DNA from: Candidatus Rifleibacterium amylolyticum
GTDB taxonomy: Bacteria > Muiribacteriota > Ozemobacteria > Ozemobacterales > Ozemobacteraceae
Assembly (NCBI GenBank): GCA_009917695.1
Contig: JAACJG010000006.1
Coordinates: 186,001-250,000 of the forward strand
DNA: 64,000 bases
Direction: 5' to 3'
Shown here one piece after another: positions 35,796 to 43,700 of the stretch. The translations under genes were made by a program, and so were the position numbers. How positions within the stretch are numbered: the first letter of the stretch is position 1; each line of letters starts with the position of its first letter. Below the pieces are notes generated by a model, which had not been told where the DNA came from, ran no database searches, and saw only the letters and a program-made list of their open reading frames with translations.

Positions 35796-37097
35796 TTATT
35801 TATATGCCAGGCTGAGACCTTCTTCTATGGCGTTCCAGAGAGTTTCAACGCCTTCCAGCCCAACCGATATGCGCACCAGACCTTCTGTAATACCACGTTT
35901 GAGGCGATCGGCCTCAGGTACCGCAGCATGTGTCATCGAGGCCGGGTGCTGAAAGTAGGTAACAGCGCTGCCCAGACTGACTGCCAGTTCACCCGGCGTA
36001 GTATAAGAAGCAAAATAATCCATCAATCGGCAACCCGGCGTATAACCATCTTTGAGCTCAAGTGCAATCATGCCGCCAAACAGGCGCATCTGTCTCTTTG
36101 CCAGCTCGTAATGAGGATGTGACGACAAACCAGGGTAATGAACATGCTCGACTTTGGGGTGCCCTTCGAGGCGGCGGGCAAGCTCAAGTGCCGATTCACA
36201 AGCTCTTTCCATGCGCAGATGCAGTGTCTGCAGCCCCTGACTGTTCAACCACGAATCGAACGGACTGGGCGTTGGCCCGAAATCTTTGTAAATATGAAAC
36301 AGGTGATCGCTCATGAATTCATAAGGCCCGATTACCACGCCGGCAACACATGTCGAATGACCGTTTACGTATTTGGTGAGGCTCTGAATCACTATGTCAG
36401 CACCGAGCCTGAAAGGTTGCTGTAAATATGGCGTAGCAAAAGTATTGTCAACAATCAACGGAATTCCGCGTGGTTGCGTAAGTTTGCTGATTGCTTCGAT
36501 ATCAGAAAGACGCAAAGTCGGGTTATCGGGCGTTTCAAGAAACACCATGGCAACTTTCGGATTTTCTTCGAGTGTCTTTTTGACCAGCTCAGTATCAGCT
36601 GTATCGATGAAATGCGTTTTGATATTGAATTTTTCCAGGGTTCTGAAAAAACTGTCAGTACAACCATACACACTGCCACTGATTATTTCGTCACCGCTCT
36701 TTACCAGTGCCAGTGTCGTGCATGAGATCGCACCCATTCCAGATGAACATACCAGTGATGCAATTGTTGGCCTGCGCTCGTCAGCAGCAAGAGCAGCATC
36801 GATTATGTGCTGACAGTCAAGCTGAAACAGTGCCTTTTCAAGATATTCGGTAGTCGGATTGCCAAGTCGCGTATAAATTCTGGCAAAGGGCTTCTCTCCA
36901 CTCTTGGAAACACCGAGAAAACGATCAGCACCATCCTTTACATTGCGAAAGCTGAATGTAGACTTCTGTACAATGGAAGGCAGACCGATACCAACACCAA
37001 TCGAGCCAAAACGGTCGGCCGAAAGGAACTTCTCGTCAGTACGGGCATACTTTTCCTTGCGTTCTACCCAGCCAGCAAACCATGAATGATCAGGCAT
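35796..37097 (-). CDS. Trans-sulfuration-family PLP enzyme (methionine gamma-lyase/cystathionine gamma-synthase-like)
   Basis: A 433-residue PLP enzyme of the Cys/Met metabolism family. The PLP lysine is in IQSLTKYVNGHS, with the phosphate-binding SSGMGAI and the cofactor Asp in VDNTFATPYLQQP. Family members either make cystathionine or O-acetylhomoserine products or split methionine and cystathionine. The sequence LVRISVGLEG near the end is shared by all. A long N-terminal extension of about 25 residues precedes the fold. In a window with other amino-acid breakdown enzymes a gamma-lyase role is plausible, but the motif set does not settle it. Confidence 0.88.
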   Translation of the reverse strand: MPDHSWFAGWVERKEKYARTDEKFLSADRFGSIGVGIGLPSIVQKSTFSFRNVKDGADRFLGVSKSGEKPFARIYTRLGNPTTEYLEKALFQLDCQHIIDAALAADERRPTIASLVCSSGMGAISCTTLALVKSGDEIISGSVYGCTDSFFRTLEKFNIKTHFIDTADTELVKKTLEENPKVAMVFLETPDNPTLRLSDIEAISKLTQPRGIPLIVDNTFATPYLQQPFRLGADIVIQSLTKYVNGHSTCVAGVVIGPYEFMSDHLFHIYKDFGPTPSPFDSWLNSQGLQTLHLRMERACESALELARRLEGHPKVEHVHYPGLSSHPHYELAKRQMRLFGGMIALELKDGYTPGCRLMDYFASYTTPGELAVSLGSAVTYFQHPASMTHAAVPEADRLKRGITEGLVRISVGLEGVETLWNAIEEGLSLAYK

Positions 37098-37264
37098 TTC
37101 TCTACTCCTTCAATTAGTCTTTCCTTATCGTTTCAGTCTATTCGTATTCAACGTTCTGGTCAACCTGTTGATAAGCAGGGTGCCGGGCGCGGCAAAAAAA
37201 GATGGCAATCGGCTGCTTTAAAGAGTATTATCTCAACATCAAAAAACAGGAAGGAGCGCTCAAG

Positions 37265-37345
37265 ATGAATCAGGATATCGACGATCATGAACGTAAAAAC
37301 AGGCAAATACCATCTTTCGGCGCTCCTCAACTCGCCGGTTCATAA
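37265..37345 (+). CDS. Possible leader peptide before mgtE (26 codons)
   Basis: An ATG at 37265 has an excellent ribosome site (GGAAGGAG, 8 nt away) and opens a 26-residue frame that runs across the start of the mgtE reading frame in another phase. The mgtE ATG at 37287 has no site of its own. The peptide starts MNQDIDDHER, acidic like the E. coli MgtL leader, where acidic and proline residues make ribosomes unstable at low magnesium. It may be a real regulator, or simply show that translation enters here. No homolog is known to me. A candidate -10 TATTAT lies at 37226-37231. Confidence 0.3.
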   Translation: MNQDIDDHERKNRQIPSFGAPQLAGS

Positions 37346-37781
37346 CGAAGCTGGTCGCCAGTGCGGACAGATAACTGATTTTACCCTGACCCTCCGCAAA
37401 AACTGGCCCTGTTTCGATCAGGCAGTAATATTCGATTTCAACAGAAACTGCCAGCGACTTGCTGCCCGCAAATGCTTCAAGGAATTCGCTCCAGCCAGCT
37501 TTGTGCTGAGCACACCGATCAATGATCTGCCGCTGCTGCCGTCAGATTTCAGCAAGCCAACCGCAACTCAGCTCTGGGACAAATCGGTCATCGATACGAT
37601 TAACGTCCGAACCGTTCAGATAAACGATCTTGAAATCCTGTTCGACGAAAGCGGAGAAATCTGGGTAAATGGCATCGACATCAGCTTTCGCGCTGCGTTG
37701 CGACGTCTGAAGCTTGACGGACTTCTCGGTGGAATCCTTGAACGCTTCGGCATGAGCAGCAGCGGCGAAATCATCGAATGA
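37287..37781 (+). CDS. mgtE: MgtE magnesium transporter, N-terminal PRC-barrel-like part (ends at in-frame UGA)
   Basis: A 164-codon frame that ends at TGA (37779-37781) and then continues open in the same phase into the MgtE body: 32 sense codons separate the TGA from the ATG at 37878. The N-terminal segment KYHLSALLNSPVHNEAGRQC and a second copy near INDLEILFDESGEIWVNG are PRC-barrel-like, as found in long MgtE proteins. At the stop, the family normally has a Trp followed by an acidic/hydrophobic stretch (ISW-D-V-like), so the lost codon is probably TGG changed to TGA. By itself this fragment cannot transport ions. Confidence 0.75.
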   Translation: MNVKTGKYHLSALLNSPVHNEAGRQCGQITDFTLTLRKNWPCFDQAVIFDFNRNCQRLAARKCFKEFAPASFVLSTPINDLPLLPSDFSKPTATQLWDKSVIDTINVRTVQINDLEILFDESGEIWVNGIDISFRAALRRLKLDGLLGGILERFGMSSSGEIIE

Positions 37782-37877
37782 GACAAGATAATCGGCTTTG
37801 GTGAAGAATTCGAAGCCCTGACTCCTGATTCTACCAGCGACAACTTTCAAAACCTGCATCCGGCCGATCTGGCAGAG

Positions 37878-39143
37878 ATGCTCGAAGATCTCGACGAATC
37901 AGAGCAGATCTCGATTATCGAAAACCTAGATGAAGACCTTGCCGCCGAAACACTCGCCGAAGCTGATGTCGAAACTCAGCAGCAGATCATCGAAAAACTC
38001 GATACTGAGACAGCTTCTGAAATCATCGAGGAAATGGATCCGGACGAGGCGGCCGACCTTCTTCAGGAAATGGATCAGGATCGTGCCAGGGCTATTCTTG
38101 CGCACATGGATCTCGATGAGGCCAGCGATGTAAGAAAACTGCTCGAACACGACGAATACACCGCCGGTGGTATCATGACCACCGAATACGCAGCGATCTT
38201 CGAAGACTTCACGGTCGCGCACGCTTTTTCCCACCTGCGACTGGTCGCTGCCGACATCGAGATCATCTACTATCTATACGTAATCGACAGCCAGGAGCGC
38301 CTTAAAGGCGTGGTATCGATAAGAGACCTGCTTTCTGCCAATCCGGCCGCGCCTGTAACAGAGGTGATGGACGATGATCTCGTCTATGTCTATGCCAACA
38401 CGCCCCAGGAAGAAGTCGCCAACCTGATCAGCAAATACGACTATATGGCGATTCCGGTTGTTAACGACGATCAGCAGATTCTCGGCGTTGTCACCGTCGA
38501 TGACGTAATGGACGTCATGGAAGAAGAGGCCACAGAAGACCTTTTTAAATTCGCCGGAACGACCGACGAAGAACTCAGCTATAACTCGCCGTTGCAGGCC
38601 TGCCGGGCTCGATTGCCATGGCTGTTGATAACCCTCGGCACCGGTTTTATCTCAAGCACAATTCTCAAATACTTCATGGCAGAATTCAAAGATGTCATAG
38701 CGCTCGTATTCTTCGTGCCGGTGGTTATGGCGATGGGCGGCAATACCGGCATCCAGTCTTCAACTCTGGTGATCCGCGGTATGGCGCTCAACTCGTTTTC
38801 TGGTTCTGATCTGTTTAAACGTTTGATGCGAGAGATTACAGCCGGCGCAATCATGGGGCTGGCCTGTGGCCTGATCGTAGGCCTCTGGGCCGAATACCTC
38901 ATCAGAAGTGGCGAAGCCAGTCCTCTCAGCTTTTCATCAACATATCTGGCGCTGACGGTTGGTCTTGCCATGATGGGTGCAATGACCTTCGCCGCCATGT
39001 TCGGAGCATTCATACCGATACTCTTCAGCCGCCTCAATATCGATCCGGCTGTAGCTTCCGGACCATTTGTAACCTCTTCCAACGACATCTTCGCTCTGTT
39101 GATTTACTACGGCGTCTCTATCACCCTGCTGGCTGCCGTTTAA
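37878..39143 (+). CDS. mgtE: MgtE magnesium transporter, N-domain, CBS and membrane part
   Basis: The remaining part of a magnesium channel/transporter. The MgtE N-domain of Asp/Glu-rich helices (LDTETASEIIEEMDPDEAAD) is followed by two CBS domains (about residues 80-200) and a five-helix membrane domain with the family motif MGGNTGIQSSTL. If translation began at this ATG the first helix of the N-domain (LHPADLAE, encoded just upstream in the same phase) would be missing, and only a weak GCAGAG precedes it. The natural product is most likely one polypeptide of about 618 residues from 37287. Whether it is made by read-through, restored by a read error, or lost is open. Confidence 0.85.
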   Translation: MLEDLDESEQISIIENLDEDLAAETLAEADVETQQQIIEKLDTETASEIIEEMDPDEAADLLQEMDQDRARAILAHMDLDEASDVRKLLEHDEYTAGGIMTTEYAAIFEDFTVAHAFSHLRLVAADIEIIYYLYVIDSQERLKGVVSIRDLLSANPAAPVTEVMDDDLVYVYANTPQEEVANLISKYDYMAIPVVNDDQQILGVVTVDDVMDVMEEEATEDLFKFAGTTDEELSYNSPLQACRARLPWLLITLGTGFISSTILKYFMAEFKDVIALVFFVPVVMAMGGNTGIQSSTLVIRGMALNSFSGSDLFKRLMREITAGAIMGLACGLIVGLWAEYLIRSGEASPLSFSSTYLALTVGLAMMGAMTFAAMFGAFIPILFSRLNIDPAVASGPFVTSSNDIFALLIYYGVSITLLAAV

Positions 39144-39164
39144 CCCGACAGTAAAACCATAAGG

Positions 39165-39198
39165 CAAGAGGCTGTTCATTGTCTGAAACAGCCTCTTG
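39165..39198 (+). terminator. Hairpin terminator after mgtE
   Basis: A 12-bp perfect stem (CAAGAGGCTGTT with AACAGCCTCTTG) and a 10-nt loop begins 21 nt after the mgtE stop. The following bases (TACTATTT) are only moderately T-rich. Confidence 0.7.
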
Positions 39199-39238
39199 TA
39201 CTATTTGAATCTTCGTGATCAGCGCTTTTCGGTCAAAA

Positions 39239-39305
39239 ATCGTCATTGCGAAGGGCGAAGCCCTGAAGCAATCTCATTGCCTGTGGGATTGCTTCGGCGC
39301 TGTGC
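39239..39305. repeat. Dispersed palindromic repeat (CATTGCGA...GAAGCAATC type)
   Basis: The stretch TCATTGCGAAGGGCGAAGCC followed by CTGAAGCAATC is the pattern of a palindromic repeat family seen in intergenic regions of many bacteria. It includes AGGGCGAAGCCCT (39252-39264) as a small hairpin and the pair GAAGCAATC (39265-39273)/GATTGCTTC (39287-39295). Short translations of it are a common source of false proteins. I saw one copy in this window. Confidence 0.6.
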
Positions 39306-39307
39306 AG

Positions 39308-40399
39308 TCAGAGCTTTTCTTTTGCTTCCGCGGCTTTGCCGTCTTTTACCAGTGCCGGGTTGGGCAACATATAATCAGTGCGCTCATCCAGCATCAGCGG
39401 TTTTTGCCAGGTTGCATCCTTGAGCATCTTTCTGAACTTCTTGCCAAATATTGCACCATAGCGGTTTATATAATCTTCCTGTTTGTCGGCACCTTCAAGA
39501 AAAAGCGAACCCAGGCTCTCGATTTCCGCAACTGAGCGGCTTACCATGCCAGTTCTGACTATCGCATACATTCCGATACCAAAAAAGTGATACCAGGCGC
39601 CGTAGTTATCTCCCATCTGCACGGTGTCGTGACGCAGATAAGCAAGCTTTTTCTGAATCGGGTCATTCTCGCGATCGACGCGATAAGGGTCGCCGGCGAG
39701 AACATTCTCAGCCGTCAGCATTGTCAGATAAATATTGCCGCGGTTGAGAACGTAGCTTTCCATAAACATGTGATGCAGTTGCAGCTTTCCGTCAGGATAC
39801 CGCATGATCCGCTCGGTTAAAGCCTTCTCCTGCCCGGTAACCGCATAGCGCGAAGTCCAGCCACAGGCAAGCAGCAAAAACAATTTGGAGCGCAAAAACA
39901 ACGGACTGGGAAATTCTTTCTGTTTGCGGAAAACATGGCGACCAAGACGATGCCAGAAACCGTATAGCAGATAACGCTTCGCCTCTGGCGACCAGCGGTG
40001 TTCTTCACCCAGTGTCGGAGTGATGTGCGGGTAATAGCGCAAAATTATCTCCCGGCACTTGTTGATCAGACGATCTACATCTATCGGAACTGTTTTGCCA
40101 ATTTTGAAACCAGCTTCCTCTTTTTTGCCTTCTTCGAGGGCTTTGAGTTCTTTCTCTTTCTGAATTTCTGCCTGGGGATAAGAACTCTTCACCAGTGCCT
40201 GCAACAACTTCATTGGCACCTGATCGAGCTTTCGAATCAAAAAAGCGTCGCCTTTCGGATCTTCGAGAGCAAACGTATCCTGCTGATAATGCGTCGCTTC
40301 ATACTGTGACTTGAGCCACTGCTTGAATTCACCGGCTGTCGCCGGTAATGAAGCCGCCGTCATAATCAGAACCAGTATTATCAGAGTTTTTCTTTTCAC
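39308..40399 (-). CDS. Exported protein of unknown function
   Basis: A 363-residue protein starting at a GTG (40399) with GAGGTG five nt upstream. The first 22 residues are a signal peptide (cut near ATA, residue 22). The mature protein is rich in aromatic and basic residues and mostly helical, with a Lys/Glu-rich stretch (QKEKELKALEEGKKEE, about residues 78-95). The YHFFGIGMYAIVRTGMVSRS segment is hydrophobic but too polar to be a sure membrane helix. I recognise no domain. The stop codon lies within a few nt of the palindromic repeat. Confidence 0.72.
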   Translation of the reverse strand: MKRKTLIILVLIMTAASLPATAGEFKQWLKSQYEATHYQQDTFALEDPKGDAFLIRKLDQVPMKLLQALVKSSYPQAEIQKEKELKALEEGKKEEAGFKIGKTVPIDVDRLINKCREIILRYYPHITPTLGEEHRWSPEAKRYLLYGFWHRLGRHVFRKQKEFPSPLFLRSKLFLLLACGWTSRYAVTGQEKALTERIMRYPDGKLQLHHMFMESYVLNRGNIYLTMLTAENVLAGDPYRVDRENDPIQKKLAYLRHDTVQMGDNYGAWYHFFGIGMYAIVRTGMVSRSVAEIESLGSLFLEGADKQEDYINRYGAIFGKKFRKMLKDATWQKPLMLDERTDYMLPNPALVKDGKAAEAKEKL

Positions 40400-40466
40400 T
40401 GAAACACCTCATCCGACAAACTATGTACATATTATAATGATTTTCTCACGGCAAGGAAGGCCAAAA

Positions 40467-40547
40467 ATGAAGATCTGGCTCTGTCTGGTTTCGTCTATCT
40501 TTTCTGGCTCTTCACGACAGGATTTTTTGGGCAATGATATGGACTGA
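40467..40547 (+). CDS. Possible 26-residue peptide; region 40400-40711 otherwise without genes
   Basis: An ATG at 40467 with AAGGAAGG upstream opens a short frame MKIWLCLVSSIFSGSSRQDF... ending at TGA. The start looks like a short signal or hydrophobic peptide with one Cys, but nothing else supports it. The rest of the 312-nt gap holds only the promoter listed at 40661-40688. Confidence 0.2.
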   Translation: MKIWLCLVSSIFSGSSRQDFLGNDMD

Positions 40548-40660
40548 CGGATACAACACCAGTATAATGCAAACACAGATGCCACAACTTACTCTCAGAT
40601 AAAGCTATAAAACTAGTCCTCTGTCAAACTTGAATTGCATGTTCAAAGAATCTTGAACTC

Positions 40661-40688
40661 TTGTGTGACAAAGGTATAGAGATATTAT
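40661..40688 (+). promoter_or_regulatory. Candidate sigma-70 promoter for the GT41-FkbM gene
   Basis: TTGTGT (40661-40666), 16 nt, then TATTAT (40683-40688). Transcription would begin near 40695 and leave a 17-nt leader with GAGGAG before the ATG at 40712. A second possible -35, TTGAAC, lies at 40653. Confidence 0.45.
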
Positions 40689-40711
40689 CTGTCGATAATT
40701 GAGGAGAACCC

Positions 40712-43700
40712 ATGTTTTCACTACTGGATATGCTTGATAATTTTGTAGCAGATTCTCAGAAGCCCGCTAAAATAGGCATTCTTGATATAGGCGCTATGCT
40801 CATTGATGGTTCTCCTGCTGAATACCGGGTTCTTCTCGAGCGAGGTTACGCAAAAGTCACTGGATTTGAACCGGTTCTTGAAGAATGTCAGCGTCTTAAC
40901 AGTCTTAACCAGAGCGCTGACACCCATTTTCTGCCTTATTTCATCGGAGATGGAACCCGACAAAAATTTTATCACACGACCAGCCCGATGACCGGATCAC
41001 TTTATGAACCAAACACGCAACTGCTCAACATGTTCCAGAATCTTGGCGAACTCGTCGGAATCGTATCAGAAGAAATGGTCGATACCAGACGTCTCGATGA
41101 TATAGAAGAACTTAACTTTCCAGTCGATTACATCAAGATAGACGTTCAGGGCGCCGAATTGCAGGCTCTTAATGGAGCCAGAAACAGAGTCCTTAAAGAC
41201 GTTCTGGTCATCCAGACTGAGGCAGAATGGCTGCCTCTGTATAAAAATCAGCCACTGTTTTCAGAACTCGAGATGTTTCTCAGAAGTCAGGGCTTTGTAG
41301 TTCATCGAACCATGGGCTTTGGCACTCGTGCATTCAAACCCATCATAATGAATGGAAACATCAACCTCGGGCTACAGCATCTGTGGTCTGATGTTATTTT
41401 CGTCAGGGACTTTACTCGACTCGATCGTTTAAAGCCTTATCAACTGCTGAAAATGGCGATTATTCTGCACGAGGTGTATCATTCTTTCGACCTTGCCCTG
41501 ATTCTGTTGCAGGAATACGATCGCCACGAAAAAAGCGGCCTTGCGCAAGCCTACCTGGGCCGAATTACCAGCATTCCATCAGAAAATGAAGCAGCAGCTA
41601 AGACAACACCAACCGACATCCCGAAAAATTTTGTCGCCTTCTATACATCGGGAGTTGAAGCCTATCAAAGGGAAAACTTTACTGCTGCCCTCAAATATTT
41701 TGAACAGGCAAAGTCCGTCAAATCAGATTTTCCACCACTATGGCATAATCTTGGACTCACTCAGGCTCGACTGGGTAAATTTCAGGATGCAATGGCAAGC
41801 CTCGATAAAGCGCTAATCCTGGATCCGAGCTACCATGATGCCAGTGACCTGAAAAAGCTGATTGCTACTTTCAAAAAAACTCAGCAGCCACTGAAGCCTT
41901 CAAATCCCGCTAATGGCAGTGATAAATCGCATAAACTGCTGAAAGCAATCGAATTACAGCAGGAAAACAGAATCGCCGAAGCTGAGAAAGCATTTCTCGA
42001 AATCCTCGCAGAAAACCCGAACAGCGTTCCAGCTTTGTTTTCACTTGGAGGAATCGAGCATTCGCGCAAGAATCTGGCAGGGGCAATTGCCTGTTTCGAG
42101 CGCGCAATAGCAATCAAACCCGATTTTCCACCCTTATGGTTCAATCTTGGCACAACACTACAGGCACAAAAGCAACTCGACAGAGCTCTTACCAGCTATG
42201 ATCGGGCTCTCGAACTCGACCCTTCATATATTGAAGCTCTGATGAACCGGGGAACAGTTCTGGTCGATATGAAACGTCACAAAGACGCACTGCTCAATTA
42301 CGAAGACCTGCTCAAGCTCGACCCTGACAACGATAAGGCTTTATGTAATCGCGGCATTATTCTCACAGATTTTAAAATGAATGACCTCGCAATTCAGACT
42401 TTCGAAAGATTGCTTGCCATATCTCCCGATTATCAGTATGCCGCAGGACTGCTTTGTTTCGCCAAATTACACGCCTGTGACTGGAAAAATCTGGAGACGC
42501 TGCAACAGCATATTATCGATGGAGTTCGCGCAAAAAAGCGCGTCTGCAAGTCTATGGCATTTACAGCAATCGCACCTGAACCAAAAGATCATCTGCAGTG
42601 CGCCAGCATATTCGCCGAGCATTTCTGCCCGCCTCATCAACCATTGTGGCAGGGCGAAAAGTATCATCACGCGAAAATCAAAATCGCCTATGTCTCGCCT
42701 GATTTTAGAGAACATCCGGTCGGACACCTGATTGCCAGAGTCTTTGAGCAACATGATCGTAACAAATTCGAAACAATTGCCGTATCGCTGGGAATAGACG
42801 ACAACAGTCAGCAGCGCCAGAGAATGATCGCAGCCTTCGATGAATTTATCGATGTCCGCCAGATGACTTCGTATGACATTGCAAAAATGCTGCGCAAAAA
42901 AGAGGTTGATATACTGATCGATCTTGCCGGATTTACTGCTGACTCACGCCCAGACATTTTTGCCTGGCGACCTGCACCGGTTCAAATCAATTATCTGGGC
43001 TATTCCAGCACAATGGGAACCAGCTATCACGATTATATAATCGCCGACCGCCATATTATTCCTGAAGAATACCGCAATTGTTACAGCGAAAAAATTGTTT
43101 ATCTGCCCGACACTTATCTGCCAACAGATTCTACGCTACAAATTGCTGCCACAACTCCGCCCCGCCAGGTTTATGGCTTGCCAGACAAAGGCTTCGTTTT
43201 CTGTTCATTCAATCATGATTACAAGATCAATCCGTCAGTTTTCGATATCTGGATGCGCCTGTTAAAACAGGTACCCCAAAGCGTTCTCTGGCTGATGAAA
43301 CTCAACGAATCCGCTCAAAACAACCTGCTTGCTGAAGCAGCAGAAAGAGGAATAGAGCCTTCGCGCATTATCTTTGCCACAAGAGTTCCGCACATAGAAG
43401 ACCACCTGGCGCGCTACCGCATGGCCGACCTTTTCCTCGACACATTCCCCTGCAACGCTCATTCAACCGCCAGCGATGTCCTGCGTGCGGGTCTGCCGAT
43501 AGTAACCTGTCGCGGCAAAGCTTTTGCAGGCCGAGTCGCCTCTGGTCTGCTGGAGACAGCAGGAATGCCAGAACTCATAACCACAACACTGGCTGATTAC
43601 GAACAGCTTGCGCTCAAACTTGCCACCGACAAAAAAGCTCTCGACAAGATCAGAAAAAAACTCAAAAAGAACCTGCTGAATACGCCACTATTCGACACCA

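Noticed and set aside
37098-37286. M-box magnesium riboswitch before mgtE
   Set aside because: No conserved M-box core could be recognised by eye; a covariance-model search would be needed.
37779-37781. Selenocysteine or UGA-as-Trp code for the mgtE stop
   Set aside because: No SECIS-like hairpin is obvious after it, the expected residue is Trp rather than Cys, and TGA is an ordinary stop for many other genes here (for example 2435-2437 and 59870-59872).
39196-39535. Short plus-strand frames over the palindromic repeat
   Set aside because: Translations of this repeat family are well-known false proteins, and the frames run antisense to the exported gene at 39308.
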